Of a stretch of DNA of 64,000 bases, positions 10,398 to 21,988 are shown piece by piece; the first letter of the stretch is position 1; every line of letters starts with the position of its first letter. The stretch lies in NCBI RefSeq assembly GCF_011386835.1, contig NC_088792.1:39732882-39796881 (forward strand), read 5' to 3'. The notes under the pieces were generated by a model. That model saw only the letters and a list, made by a program, of their open reading frames with translations. It was not told the DNA's origin and searched no databases. Source of the DNA: Chrysemys picta bellii. Its lineage: Eukaryota; Chordata; Testudines; Emydidae. A program made the translations under genes and the position numbers.

Positions 10398-10859
10398 GAT
10401 CCCAGTGCTATGGCGTCTGGGCTGAAAAAAGGCACGAAACTATTGTCTGATGGAGGGAGGGGCGAGTGACGACATGACTTACAGGGAATTAAAATCAACA
10501 AAGGTGGCTGTGCATCAGGGAGAAACACAAACAACTGTCACACAGAATGCCCCCCGCCAAAGATTGAACTCAAAACCCTGGGTTTAGCAGGCCATTGATT
10601 TCACGGAGGAAGGGGGAAGCAAATGAATACAGATTAAATCTGGTCCATCTATCTTTTACATCTTAGGCTGGCAGCAGACGGTGCAGCATGACTGATAGCC
10701 ATCAGCATCTTCTGGGTGCTTGGCAGAAGATGCTGTATTATGATTGCTAGCCATCATCGTCAAGACAGTTCAATAGGACTGCCGGCAGGACTGAGTCTCC
10801 AGGAGACAAAACATGTCTGCCCAGGTGCCTCTGACCGAACTCACTGAGGAATACGACGA

Positions 10860-11056
10860 TGATGGATACCAATCATAATACACCATCTACTGCCAAAGGG
10901 CAAGGAGCTGCTGCTGTATAGCAATGCAGCCCCACGTCTGCCAGCACCCAGATAGCCGATGACGGCTACCAGTCATACTGCACCGTCTACTGCCAAAAGG
11001 CAATTAGCTGCTGCTGTGTAGCAATGCAGTACCACGTCTGCCAGCACCCAGATGAC
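10860..11056. repeat. Two tandem copies of a ~97-bp unit in the Harbinger 3' region
   Basis: 'ACTGCCAAAGGGCAAGGAGC...CACGTCTGCCAGCACCCAGAT' at 10860-10955 is repeated with substitutions at about 10957-11053. A partly inverted relative ('GGTGCAGCATGACTGATAGCC') lies at 10679-10700. Subterminal repeats like this often serve as binding sites for the element's own proteins. Confidence 0.7.
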
Positions 11057-11462
11057 ATATGGTGACGGTGAGCTGAGCTGAGCGGGCTCCATGCTTGCCG
11101 GTGTATGTTGTCTGCACAGGTAACCCAGGTAAAAAAGGTGTGAATCGATTGTCTGCCGTTGCTCTGACGGAGGGGGAGGGGCCTGATGACATGTACCCAG
11201 AACCCCCCACGACACTGTTTTTGCATCATCAGGCATTGGGATCTCAACCCAGAATTCCAATGGGCAGCGGAGACTGCGGGAACTGTGGGATAGCTACCCA
11301 CAGTGCAAGTCGATGTTAGCCTCGGTATTGTGGATGCAGTCCACTGACTTAATGCACTTAGAGCATTTTATGTGGGGACACACAATCGACTGTATAAAAC
11401 CGATTTCTATAAAACCAGCTTCTATAAATTCGACCTAATTTTGTAGTGTAGACATACCCTAA

Positions 11463-12786
11463 GTAATAAAGGTCACACACAGAGTAATGCTGGTAAGAAG
11501 TTTATTTCCTGGCCCAGGTCAGATGACATAGGTCAAGATTACCAAGGTCAAACCCAGTCAAATGAGGTGTCAGTTTCTACTGACTGAATTAGCTTCTGGT
11601 GAAGCAGATACAGGAAAAGTTAAGGGCTGTTTTTCTTTGGCACAGGAAGTTTTCGTGCTTTTTGACAGCTCCTATGCCAGCACATGTGGTGGTGCATGAT
11701 CTGCTTTTAGTTTTTAAACAGTCATTCACAGTTCATTGTACATACAATACATTATATTTGCTGAGACCAAAGTCTAAGGTGAAAATGTTGAAGTACATTT
11801 TTCACATGATCTCCATAATTTTCAAGAAAAATTAACTTGAGTTGCATGCAGCATAGAGACATTGATTTTACTTTTAAATCTGCTTACTTGAGGAAGGGAT
11901 GTGTTTTGAAGTTACAGTTTCATAATCTGGAACCAGCAAGTGCATCTGTTCTTTTGCAGATAAAGGGCAGTATGGTCTGAATCAATGTAAGTCAGCCATT
12001 ATTTTATCACGTTGTTGGTATCCAGCTTTTGCCTTAACTTTTGAATATTGGAGGTGACAATGAAAAAATGAAAGATTCCTTTCCATCTTTAGGATTTAAT
12101 TTGTTGCTTATTACTTGTTGTACAGTCATCTTATCTTCTTATTATTTTGCCAGCTTTCTCAGCTCAATTTTCTGAAATCATATATTGTCTGAGGCATGTA
12201 CATGGATAGAAATATTCATACAACATACTTGTTCTTCGAAAGAAAAACTGATTAAATGCTCTTATTTCCATTCTTTCTACAGAGCCTCCTTCTCAGCATT
12301 ATCTCAGTCCGCACAAGTATAAGAAGGTAACAATCACAGCTGTATTTACATAGTGCTGCACTATGCAAGTTGAGAAGCACTTCATAAGAAAACATGGCCA
12401 CTTCTGAACCCCAAATAATATTTTGAACTTGCTAAGAAACCTCTCCATCCTAAACCTCTCTACGCCAGTTTAGGAGTACCAAATCATTTTCCCTGTTCAT
12501 CAGAAGTGCCAATATTCTCTGTTAGTACCTCTTGACTAGATCCATGTCCTGTATTTCAGAAAATCAGCCCAATCCTTCTTTAGGCCAAACCTCCCTGTAA
12601 TGCAATTGTCTTCAACAAAAACTTCAAAATGAATCAACATCTAAACACCTCTTAGTCACAAAGGTCAAAGACACAGTTAAATGTTTCTGCAGTTCATTGG
12701 TCATGTCCTTTCAAAACTAAGGATCCAATCTGGCACGTTTACTAGCACCCATATCATCGGCATCAAGGATGGTCTTCTAGTTAAGG
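11463..12786. other. Unassigned stretch
   Basis: AT-rich, with no recognised repeat or coding character. Confidence 0.4.
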
Positions 12787-12971
12787 TACATGTGGGAACT
12801 TAGATCTGGGTTCTCGTTCAAGCTCTGGCAGTGATTTCCTATGTTTCTTTAGGCATATTGTTTAATTTCTCTCTGTTTGAGTTCCTCTTATGTAAAATGG
12901 GAGCGTGTAGTAGTTTTGGGCTGCGGTTCGGCCCTCAGCGGGGCTGTGGGGTAGCCCACGGCCCCACTACA

Positions 12972-13210
12972 GTCAGAAAAGAGCCCCGAGCCCTCAATCA
13001 GGGTGGGGCAGTAATCACACAGTCAGGCAAATACCCAGGCCTTTAAGCGGGGGCTGAGTCAGAGTTCGTAGCAGCCCAGACCCTAGGTCAGGGCGGGGCA
13101 ATACTCAAATAGTCAGGCAAATACCCAGGCCCTTAAGCAGGGGCTGGGTCAGAATTTGTAGCAGCCCAGGCCCTAGGTCAGGGCAGGGCAATAATCAATA
13201 GTCAAGCAGG
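12972..13210. repeat. ~90-bp minisatellite inside the LTR-like element
   Basis: Units begin 'GTCAGGCAAATACCCAGGCC' at 13022 and 13112, with partial units at 12972 and 13201. The spacing is about 90 bp. Confidence 0.8.
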
Positions 13211-13491
13211 CACCCAGCCTCTCTAGGCCAGGGGAAACAGGGGGAGTCTGCCACCCAAGGAGTGGGTGGCAGGGGGGACGCAGGCCTTCCCACTCCACTG
13301 CGTCCCAGCCCGGGGCCCTAGCAGCGACGGACGTTTGCTGCTATCAGTGGGGATCCTGGCTGCAACACACTGACATCGGCTCTGGTAGTGCAGCAGCCAG
13401 ACTGGGGTCGGCTGCCCCCGGGCTACTTCCACACTCCCCCTCGTATGGTACCTGGGCCGTCTTAGTGTCGTCGGTGCTCTCCACCAGCATT

Positions 13492-13636
13492 GGCTCCTCC
13501 GGGTAGATAGTGAAGGGCAGGCTCGGCTCCTCCTCGGGGTAGCTGGCACGGGGCAGGCTCAGCTCCTCCTCGGGGTAGCTGGTGCGGGGCAGGCTTGGCC
13601 AGTTCTCCTCAGGGTACCTGGCGAGAGGTAGGCTCG
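13492..13636. repeat. 36-bp minisatellite (four units) inside the LTR-like element
   Basis: The unit is 'GCTCCTCCTCGGGGTAGCTGG' plus 15 bp. Read on the minus strand it gives a 12-residue repeat (LPRASYPEEEPS-type). Because 36 is a multiple of three the frame stays open, but I see no other sign that it is translated. Confidence 0.75.
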
Positions 13637-13995
13637 ACCGGCCCGGTGAGTCAGCAGGCCGCTTGCGGCCTGCGGCTGTTTCCCAAGCGGGTGCTCGGCC
13701 AGGGACGTCTGCTCTCTCCACTGGCCTGGGCTCCACTGAGCTCTGCAGGCGGGCTTTTATACTTCCGGGTCAGGGCCGTGACCTCGGAGGGGCGGGGGCT
13801 GGACCCGGTGGCTCCACCCAAGTTGGTACTAGGGGAGGTTTGGCCCTCAGTGGGGCTGTGGGGTAGCCCACCGCCTCGCTACAGAGCTCTAATCTTTCCT
13901 TACTTTGTAGGTATGTTATATGGCTAAATCCACAAGTTTTTGTGATGTATGAAGGCACTATGGTGATAGGCACCATAGAGTAACTTAGAAATAAA

Positions 13996-14420
13996 CAACA
14001 TGAAAATCTCTACTAGGTCTGTAAATTGAAAGAGACTTTTCTGACCAGAAAGATTAACCTGATATCATCAGTGCACTGCACACTGCTACTAAACCGTCAA
14101 GTCACAGCACTATGAGAAGCTTCTACATTAAAAATTGATGGATTCTGCACACTCACAGAAAAAAAGAGACATTGTACTTAAATGAAAGTTATTGAGTTGA
14201 AGTTAATTTTTCCTTCTGTTCATGTTAATGGCCTTTCTGCACTTTCACACTTGCTCGGTTGTGAGGAGACCATTCCAAAGAAGTCTTGCCAAATATTTAC
14301 TGTTGACAGCAAAATCATTTTAAATTCAAATTATACAAGCCTTATATATCTCATCAAAGCTTGGGGGAAAGAGTCATTGAATCCATCCCCACTCGCTGTC
14401 ACTACTTTTAATTTAATCTC
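13996..14420. other. Unassigned stretch
   Basis: No repeat or gene recognised. Confidence 0.35.
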
Positions 14421-14423
14421 TGA

Positions 14424-14703
14424 AGCCATGTCTACACTTACTGGTGGATCAGCACTGCAGTGAAGACCCACTAAGTCAATGGCAGAGCGCTCTCCTGTCA
14501 ACTCTGGTACTCCAGCTCCCTGAGAAGAATAAGGTAAATTGGCAGGAGAGCATCTCCCGTTGACACAGCGCAGTGTAGACACTGTGGTAAATTGACCTAA
14601 GCTACGTCGACTTCAGTTACGTGAATAACATAACTGAAATAGAATAACTTAGGTCAACTTACCACAGTGTAAGTCTTACTTACACAGTAGTGTAGACAAG
14701 CCC
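14424..14703. mobile_element. Harbinger-type MITE (280 bp)
   Basis: The left end is AGCCATGTCTACACTTACTG. The right end, reverse-complemented, is GGGCTTGTCTACACTACTGT. TGA flanks both sides (14421-14423, 14704-14706). The interior has a long imperfect hairpin centred near 14625 ('GGTAAATTGACCTAAGC ... AACTTAGGTCAACTTACC'). It has no coding capacity and was mobilised by Harbinger transposase of the kind at 8276-10397. Confidence 0.85.
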
Positions 14704-14706
14704 TGA

Positions 14707-15639
14707 ATCTTGATGACTTTCAGAGGAATTTCCAGTTGCACGTTCCCCTAATCTGTCTGAAGAGGTGCTAGGTGGCCAGACTCACTTTGCTTGTAATGTG
14801 GTAGGGGCATCTATCTGTAAATAACACATAATAGAAGCTGTAGCTCTCTTTTTGCTGTTCACACTACCCTTTAAGCATAAATCTGTCTAAGAAAAGCACA
14901 GCTGAGATTTTCAAACCAGTGAATGAGATCTAACCACACTTCTTCCATTGAAAAATATGGAAATTATGGGTCTAACTCCCCTAAACTGTTTTGCAAATTT
15001 CAACTACGGTATGCTTATTTCCCAGACAGCATGAAAAGTCTACTGCTCATATGTCAGTGGTTGTTGGACAAGTCTGCAGTCATTGACCAGGATTTATAAG
15101 AACAGAGCTCCTCATTCCCAGTCATTTGTTTCTATGCATACCACAGTCTCTGGAAATTCTTGGAAATCTGTATAGAGTATGTTTATGCTGCATAATCTAT
15201 GAGCAAAGGCCAACATGAATAAATTAAATTACCCCAAGTGTAAGGCTATGGTTGTGACATTAACTGCCAGTTTTGAAATACAATGACTTTTGTCACTCAA
15301 AACTGAATAAGTGAAGTGGTTTATCCTACTCCTAACAAACATATGTGGAAAGTTATTTGATTAAATTTTACCTGTTTAATTTCTTCAGTATGTAAAAATT
15401 GATAAAGGTGTTCTGTCCACATGCGTGCAAGTATATTTTCTTTTTAATTTAGCTTGTTCAAAGGTCATTAGATGTTACATGTACTGGATCAAGAACTGAT
15501 CTGAGAATCTGTTTATCTTAATAATAGGCATCATGCCATAGAACCGGGTGATAACGGACCCTTTCAGTACAGCTCTGATGCAACATTTCATTAATTTCTG
15601 AGCACCTTGTTACCATGCGATGTAAGTTATTGATAAATT
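14707..15639. other. Unassigned stretch
   Basis: No recognised repeat or coding feature. Confidence 0.35.
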
Positions 15640-15835
15640 GGCAGGAGCGCAGAGTAACAAAAATGATTAGGTAGCTGAAGGGATGGACTTATGAAGAAAG
15701 TTTAAGAGTTAAATAAGTATATGATAGCTTGGCAAAGTAATTAATGATCACAGGGAATATGATAAGTCTACCAATATTTGAAGGTATTGGAAACATCAAG
15801 GAGTGATAGGACTTATTTAGGATGGTAGAAAGGAG
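15640..15835 (+). repeat. Old CR1 ORF2 remnant
   Basis: 'AACAAAAATGATTAGG..CTGAAGGGATGGACTTATGAAGAAAGTTTAAG' parallels the CR1 C-terminal coding segment ([20 protein letters not shown]). It is strongly diverged. Confidence 0.45.
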
Positions 15836-15847
15836 TGAGAGTGTAAG

Positions 15848-15965
15848 CCCTCTGGGCTAGGGGATTGAACTTTTTTTATGTCTGTATTTTTGTGTGGCCC
15901 CAATCCCAAGTTGGAGGTTTAGCACTACCATAATACAAATTCGTTTCTATTCTGTTCTACATAGG
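15848..15965 (+). repeat. L2-like 3' tail
   Basis: 'GAGTGTAAGCCCTCTGGGC ... CTACCATAATACAAATTCG' matches the 'GATTGTAAGCTCTTTGGGG ... TAATACAAATAATAA' tail family. Confidence 0.42.
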
Positions 15966-16118
15966 ATCTTATATCATACTGAGCACTGCAGACTCTAAGT
16001 GTCTTCTTGTTGTTTATTAAGCAACATGCCTACACCTCCGTCATGTGTTTGCTCCCTCACCTTTTCCCAAATATTTACTAATAATAACTAGGAGTAATGG
16101 AGTTAAATGATGAAAAAG

Positions 16119-16330
16119 GCCATTTAAACTGTCAAGGGAGGGGAAAACTTCCCAATTGTTAGAGCTATTAAACTCTCCCAAAACATTGAAAGTCCCATCT
16201 CTTGGGATCTTAGGAACAGGCTGGACAAAACACTCGTAAATATACAATAGGTAAAATTTTTACACTGACCGAGAGAAGGAATAGATCTGACAGGGCTTAT
16301 CCATCTCTAATTTCTATGATAATCAAATAC
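16119..16330 (+). repeat. Old CR1 3' end
   Basis: 'AGTCCCATCTCTTGGGATCTTAGGAACAGGCTGGACAAAACACTCG' followed by 'CTTATCCATCTCTAATTTCTATGAT' is the coding tail and 3' terminus of an older CR1 subfamily. Confidence 0.58.
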
Positions 16331-16934
16331 CTTAACTTTTTTAAAACGTCTCTGGTTTAGACTGATATTCATGTACTGTCCCTGAGTCATCTGAAAAAAT
16401 GTGCAAATGAAAGAGGGATTAGAGAAAGCTGCTATTGTGTTAAATTATTACTCCCTGCTCTTCCTCACACCACAATCCCTCAAGAGGAAGCAAATATTTC
16501 AGTACATTACAAATAGAGAGACAATATTTCCTCCAAAAGCAGGTTCCTTTAGGAAAGGGATATGTTCTGGGACTGCCAGCCCCTTCCTTGCTATACCCAC
16601 CATGCCAGGACCCAGGCTTCAGAAGCCTTTATTCCCCACCCCATGGCTGTGACCATCGTGAGGGAGCCCACACAGAAAAGTGGCTGCTGCAGCAGCAGGA
16701 GCCTGCCTTCAGACTCTTGGCTCCAGGATGTCAGAACTAAGATCAAGTTTGGGACTTTCTTGGAGTTTGAGACCTGCTTTTATCATGATCTGAGTCCTCA
16801 CCCTCCTACTGGTCCCACCCTCCTTTTTTCTCCTCTTCTCCCTCCCTCAGTCCATCATCATCTCTCCCTTCTTTCACCCTCTTTTCCCCCACTACTGCTC
16901 AGCTTCCTTTCCATTCCTTCCCCATAAAAAATAT
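16331..16934. other. Unassigned, ending in a pyrimidine-rich tract
   Basis: 16797-16924 is strongly CT-rich (TCCTCCCTCC and TTTTTTCTCC blocks). The rest is unrecognised. Confidence 0.4.
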
Positions 16935-16939
16935 CCCAC

Positions 16940-17627
16940 TGTGGTGGGGTGTGCAACCCACACTGGCTCAGCAAGAGCTGGGTGGGGCCAGATGAGTCCA
17001 AGCTACTAATTAGGCTGCAAGACAGGAAGCTAATTGAGGAGCAACGGGCTCACCTGGGCAGGAACGGGGGGCTTAAGGGAGGGAAGGCTGCGGAAAGCCA
17101 GGTATCTGGCTACAGGGCAAAAGGGGCAGTGGCAGTGGCAGTCACTCCCTCGAAAGGAGGAGAAGTGTTTGAGGCTGCAGGAAGGCAGGTTGCAGAGACT
17201 CCCTGAGAAGAGGGAGAAGAGAAGCTGGCGAACCTGGGGGAGGAGATAGGTAGCAAAAAAGCCCAGGGAAACAGCAGCAAGGTCAAAGGCAGTACAGGCC
17301 TCGGCTTCATGTTATAGGGTCCCTGGGCTGGAACCCAGTGTAGAGGGTGAGCCTGAGTTCCCCTACCTGCCACTGGTTAGTGGCTCAGTGCGCAGGAGAT
17401 TCCTGCCAGAGAGCTGGTCTGGAAAGATTGTGATTTCCCTGAAAGGGGAGGGACTTAGAGACCTGGCTGGAGGGCCAAGCCACGGACTGGAAGTGGCAGC
17501 ACCTAGAGGCTGCATATAGAAAGAAGATGGGTGGAGAGACTGCTGAGGAGGGCACCGCTGAGCGACAGAGCTAATTCCCAGAGCAACCAGCAGGAGGCAC
17601 CAGTAGCAGAGAGTGAACTCCATCACA
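16940..17627 (+). mobile_element. Solo LTR (688 bp) with perfect 5-bp target duplication
   Basis: It begins TGTGGTGGGGTGTGCAACCC and ends GTGAACTCCATCACA (TG...CA). It is flanked by CCCAC at 16935-16939 and 17628-17632. The 3' 'GTGAACTCC' end is typical of a turtle LTR class I recognise. No internal retroviral sequence remains. Confidence 0.85.
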
Positions 17628-17870
17628 CCCACCGTATCTAAGACCATAAAAGATCCTGGACCTACCATAATGTGTGCTGAACAACACTTTGACCACTTAC
17701 CTGCTTGAAGTATGCTTTCTCCTACCCTTCTTCTGTCTTACCTATTTTCACCCTGATCCTGCAAGTTTGCATACACAGACAGATTCCTGATGCATATGCA
17801 GAACACCACTGATTTGAGCTCTGAATGGATGTAGAAGCCAAAAGATTATATAAATTGAGAGACTGGGATC

Positions 17871-17990
17871 TCAGATTGTAAACTCTTCAGGACAGAGATT
17901 GCCTATTTCTAAATGTTTGTACAGTGCCTGTCTATCATCATGGTGCCCCAGTTGAGGCCTTTAGTTACTGGAATACAAATAATAATTTTA
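17871..17990 (+). repeat. L2-like 3' tail
   Basis: 'CAGATTGTAAACTCTTCAGGACAGAGATTGCC ... TGTACAGTGCCTGTC ... GGAATACAAATAATAATTT' is a good match to the amniote L2-like terminus. Confidence 0.55.
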
Positions 17991-20850
17991 TTCTGTGAAA
18001 TTATCCAAATATTAAAATTTGAAGAAAGGTAGCATTGCAATAGTTAATATACTCCTCTTCAACTAAACTGGGTTCATTTAAAGCAATATTAAGTTGGTGG
18101 TGATGTGGTGATGAAAACCATGTGCCAATTTTTAAGTAGGAATGCTAAAAATCTCAAAAAAGAGCTACAAAAGAGTTAAATAATAAATTAAACAAGGTTA
18201 CATGGAAAACATCTCCTCGCATAATACACTGTATGGACACTAATGCATCCTAAGCACCTGAGATATGATAAGGTCCCTCTAACAGAAGTTTGCTTTCTCT
18301 GAAAACATCAAGCAATTTTTGTTCTTTAAGAAAAGGCTTCTGAGATCCCATTAGGCACCTAGCTTTGGAAAGAACTGCTATTCTGCCGAGCTCACAGTTG
18401 TCAAGGGAAAGGCCAGATCACCATGCTATTATGTTAGTTCACAAAAAGACCACATGACCTGTTAACATGCCTGACTCTCTTCACTTTACTTAGGAAAGAA
18501 GTCTGGCAGGAATCCTAAGAGAAAGCTACCATCTGCTGGGAATTCTGATTTTCTCAACAGAGCCCCTGCCCTCTATAGCCGCGTATCTGTAAGAAATCAG
18601 GGTTGGATGAAGCCTCCCTTTGGCTTTCCATGTCAGCATCAGGAAATGAAAACATTGAAGATGAGATAGAGAAAGAGAATCAGTAGTCTGGCTACTACCT
18701 AGAAGCACATGATGCCTGGCACCAAAGGGCATGCTGAGGAGCGCACGTATCAGCACAAAAACCCTGGGTAATTTAATAACTGGCCTAGAATTTGCTGACT
18801 GCTTGTTAATTATTTGAACAATCCCAAATTGTCTGACCAAAAACCTACCCTATGACTCCTCAGCTGTTAGTCCCAGATGACTAATAGCAACAGTACTTGT
18901 AATAGTTCCAGGAATGTATTTGTACTGCCTTTGCTTTTCCACAACTCTAGCCAAGCTTCTACACACCAAGAACACTGAAAGATAAAGCCAAAACCTCTCC
19001 CTCCTAATACATTCATAAACAATTTTGGCTGTTGACTTTAAATGCAGCTTCCTCTGAAATACTTCAGAAGAGGTGCTCTTAACAGAAAGAGACTACGATA
19101 GAAGTTTTCTTAACCTATTGAAGAAATATGGCTTCTCAGGTAAGGTGGAAAGGGAGAGGTACAAAACCACAGCCTCTGTGAGAAAGATCTTACAGGCAAT
19201 ATTGTCAAAATCCAAAAATGAGAGAAATTATAGGTTTCTCTTTTCTGCCCAATATACCTATGTCAGTAATTGCTTAATGATATGGATTGATTTCAGGAAT
19301 GCAGGCTAGATATTTTTTCTGAACTGAATGACTAGAAGTGACAGAATTACATTTGTACCCTTTCTAAAAGTTGTTTCTCTTTAGAAACTTACACTTGCTC
19401 TTGGTATGTAAGAGTCCTCAATAATTTTGCAAACAGTAAATACAAATAGACAAGGAGCCTTTTCAGATGTTTGTAACCTGTGACAATCTTACCGTTTGTG
19501 TTGTCATTTAAGATCCCTAACTAGTTACATTAATTTTTTGGCCCTCAAGTATCATTCAAGCATTGACATTAGTCATATTCTGAGCTTTGAATACAACATA
19601 ACCATAGTCTTGAAAGATTCTTTTAGCTCCAAAGACAGTTTTTTTAATTCTTTCTATAATGTTCTCATATCTTTAACCTGTGCTGGGCCAGAGGAGAGAA
19701 ATTACTTGATACCCTGATCTTCCTGGTGGTAGGGAGATAAATATTTCGTTTTCTTTCTGTCCCTGTTGTCCCTTGAAGATGTCTGTATAAGTAAGCAAAA
19801 AGCTTTGCTATAGAACTTCCTGTGCCCTGTGCACTCTTACACCTCTTTCAGATTGGTAGGACAACTTCATTTGCTTCTGCTGGTTCTGTCTGTAGAAAGT
19901 GGTGCTGTTTTCTTCTCTATCACTGTCGACTGCTCCTGGTTCCTTTGCATTGGATATCTGATGGACTCCTTAGAGTAGCTTAGTCCAAGCAACCAGTGAA
20001 CTCTGTGTTTACTCTGACATGGAAACGAGTACTGATGGAGCCTCAGCAGAGATATTAAGCTGTCAGCCAGGATTATAGATAAGATTAGAACTAGAACAAC
20101 CACTGTGAACTTCCTTTATTCAAATGTGTATGTGCCAGTTTCTTTTCTCCAAATTGCAAAGCCAAAATCTGGACCCCTTCAGATAGAATATTGGAATGTG
20201 TGGGATTTTATTCACCATATTTATTTTCTTACTTATCCATCTCATACTTTCTCTCTGCAGCCTGATTCTTTGCCTTTTAAAAACTCTCATTATTGTCCTG
20301 TGTGCTGAAATGTGTATGCTAATCCATTATTTGTCTTCTGTTCATATTAATGCCAAGAAAGAAATGGTGAAAGGTAGCCGCTACTATGAAATCCCTTTCT
20401 ACTGTACCACTCCAACCCTGTTCTTTCATGTTAAAACTGCTATTTGAGTGTACTATAAACTGAAAGATGATAATTCTTCAAAGAGCAAAGCCAAGGTGCC
20501 TTGGTTACTATGGGCAAAATTCAGAGGTAAATTCAAGGCAATCTAAAGTGACATAATTCATGGTTTCTTCTTCTGACTCCCTCAACATATTAGTTACTTC
20601 TTTAGATTATCTTAGACCCAATAATGCTCCTATATACTCATGCACTTACAGACATGTAACTTACACCCATTTATAGATCACCTCTGAATTTTGCCACTGA
20701 ATCCAACTAAGACTAAATTAAACTCCTCCATAGTTCAGGCCACCACCTTCTTGAATCAGGCACATGCAACTCAAGGGCTGAATCAAAACCCCCAACTCCT
20801 AAGTCTTTGGAATTGTCTATGTGCCACAGCTGAGCAGCCATATTCAAGAA
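17991..20850. other. Unassigned 2.9-kb stretch
   Basis: AT-rich DNA without recognisable repeats. Short open frames show no domain. It ends at the hAT target site CTTACATG. Confidence 0.4.
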
Positions 20851-20858
20851 CTTACATG

Positions 20859-21357
20859 CAGGGCCGGCTCTAGCTTTTTTGCTGCCCCAGGCAAAAAAAA
20901 AAAAAAAAGGCTGCCGGACTGCCGAAGCAAAAATAAAAAAACAAAAAAAACCCCGGCAGCCGCAGGGAGCGCATGGAGGGCGGTCAAGGCGGCTTGCAGA
21001 GGGGTGAAGGGCAGCACCCGTCCGCTCCTTCCACCCGTGGGCAGCCTTCCGGCCTTGGGGTGCCTATCCCAGATGGGCAGGCAGAGCCCCTGGGGCTGCA
21101 GGAGGTGCTGGCTCAGCCGCTCCTTTAAAGGTGGCTCAGCCGGGCCGGGCTCAGAGCGGCACGTGAGGCAGAGGCCGGTGCAGGCGGTGGGGAGTGGCGC
21201 ATCCCAGGGAGCCCGACGGCACGGTGAGAAGTGGGGATCGCTAGTTCGTGCCCCTGCAGGGCTGGGCTGGCTCCCCCAAAATTGGCCAGAATGTCGCCCC
21301 TTACAAAGTGCCGCCCCAGGCACGTGCTTTCTCGTCTGGTGCCTGGAGCCAGCCCTG
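20859..21357. mobile_element. hAT non-autonomous element (499 bp) with perfect 8-bp target duplication
   Basis: The left end is CAGGGCCGGCTCTAGC. The right end, reverse-complemented, is CAGGGCTGGCTCCAGGC. CTTACATG is duplicated at 20851-20858 and 21358-21365. The interior is GC-rich with an A-run (20894-20908) and produces long spurious open frames on both strands (202 and 179 codons) without any hAT domain. It is the same family as 545-806 in opposite orientation. Confidence 0.9.
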
Positions 21358-21365
21358 CTTACATG

Positions 21366-21980
21366 CTCAGATGTGGAGTCCATTTCACTGTCACTTACAA
21401 GGCAGCCCTCCTGTCTGCAGAGTACCTAACCATGCATTGCTAATATTTCTTTTCAGAAAAGATTTCCATGTTATAAAGTAAACACATTTATTTTGTAGGT
21501 ACCATCATGCTGGTGCTAATGTGGGAATGAAAAGTGTGTGCTCTGTAGGACATGAGACTGACATTTTTATTGCTGAGTTGATTTGCAAAATGCCATTCCT
21601 ATCTATTTGCTAACTATCTAGCTGTAGCACTTGAAAGCTGTGATTTGGTGTAAGCATTGAACTTTGGCCCTGAATCAGGAAGTTCCTGAAGAGAAAAGGC
21701 AGGTAAGGTCAGAAATATGTTGTTACCCTTTTTGGCCTGCGTACTTAGCCGAAGTTTGGGGATCTGTGGATTGTTTCCATTACAAGGAGAAATTGATAAT
21801 GGAGTTCAGTATCTTTGATGCAATCCTGATTATTTGCAAAGAATGTATAAATTCCTGTTTGCTGAACACAGTAGAAATCAAACAAAGCAAATCAAACAAG
21901 CTCCAAGTTGCTTTCAGCCAGCACTCAGCCCAGAAGCTCTCTCTTGGTCGGCTTTTCTCAGGGCCACCCTCTCAGTGCTT
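21366..21980. other. Unassigned stretch
   Basis: No gene or repeat recognised between the two hAT elements. Confidence 0.35.
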
Positions 21981-21988
21981 GTCTAGTT

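Larger units (their letters stand above)
5795..11459. mobile_element. PIF/Harbinger DNA transposon, 5.7 kb including a nested LTR
   Basis: The left terminus GGCCTGGTCTGCACTACGAG and right terminus (reverse complement GGGTATGTCTACACTACAAA) form diverged inverted repeats that continue as 'TTAGGTCGAATTTA'. Both sides have the 3-bp target duplication TAA (5792-5794, 11460-11462). Two genes diverge in function, as is usual for the superfamily: a Myb/SANT DNA-binding protein (+) and a DDE transposase (-). Both are mutated, and the transposase is split by a solo LTR, so this copy is inactive. Without the LTR and its target repeat the element would be about 4.84 kb. Confidence 0.92.
12906..13883 (-). 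mobile_element. LTR-like (or TRIM-like) element, 978 bp
   Basis: The ends are TGTAGTAG... and ...CGCTACA (TG...CA). Flanks are GAGCG (12901-12905) and GAGCT (13884-13888), a 5-bp duplication with one mismatch. On the minus strand there is a TATA-like 'GGAAGTATAAAAGCCC' (about 13758). A 42-bp stretch near the left end (12930-12971) is repeated directly at the right end (13842-13883), which is unusual for one solo LTR. The element at 42057 is related: it has the same TATA context and the same type of terminal repetition. Confidence 0.7.
12787..13995 (+). repeat. MIR-type SINE split by an LTR-like element
   Basis: The left half (12787-12905) has the MIR layout: 'GATCTGGGTTCTCGTTCAAGCTCTGGC', then 'TTCCTCTTATGTAAAATGGGAG'. 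The right half (13889-13995) continues it: 'CTCTAATCTTTCCTTACTTTGTAGG...GATGTATGAAGGCACTATGGTGATAGG'. The two halves abut exactly once the 978-bp insert and a 5-bp repeat are removed. MIRs are ancient tRNA-derived SINEs, so the insertion is younger. Confidence 0.62.

Noticed and set aside
12972..13210. CRISPR-like repeat array
   Set aside because: The units are contiguous 90-bp minisatellites without spacers, inside an LTR-like element in a vertebrate genome.
16940..17373. 85-87-codon ORFs at the start of the LTR
   Set aside because: The region is bounded by TG...CA and a perfect 5-bp duplication; the peptides have no retroviral or host domain.
20821..21429. A 202-codon open frame (and 179 codons on the other strand)
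   Set aside because: It spans the boundaries of a non-autonomous hAT element with exact target duplication, has low-complexity GC-driven composition and no domain.
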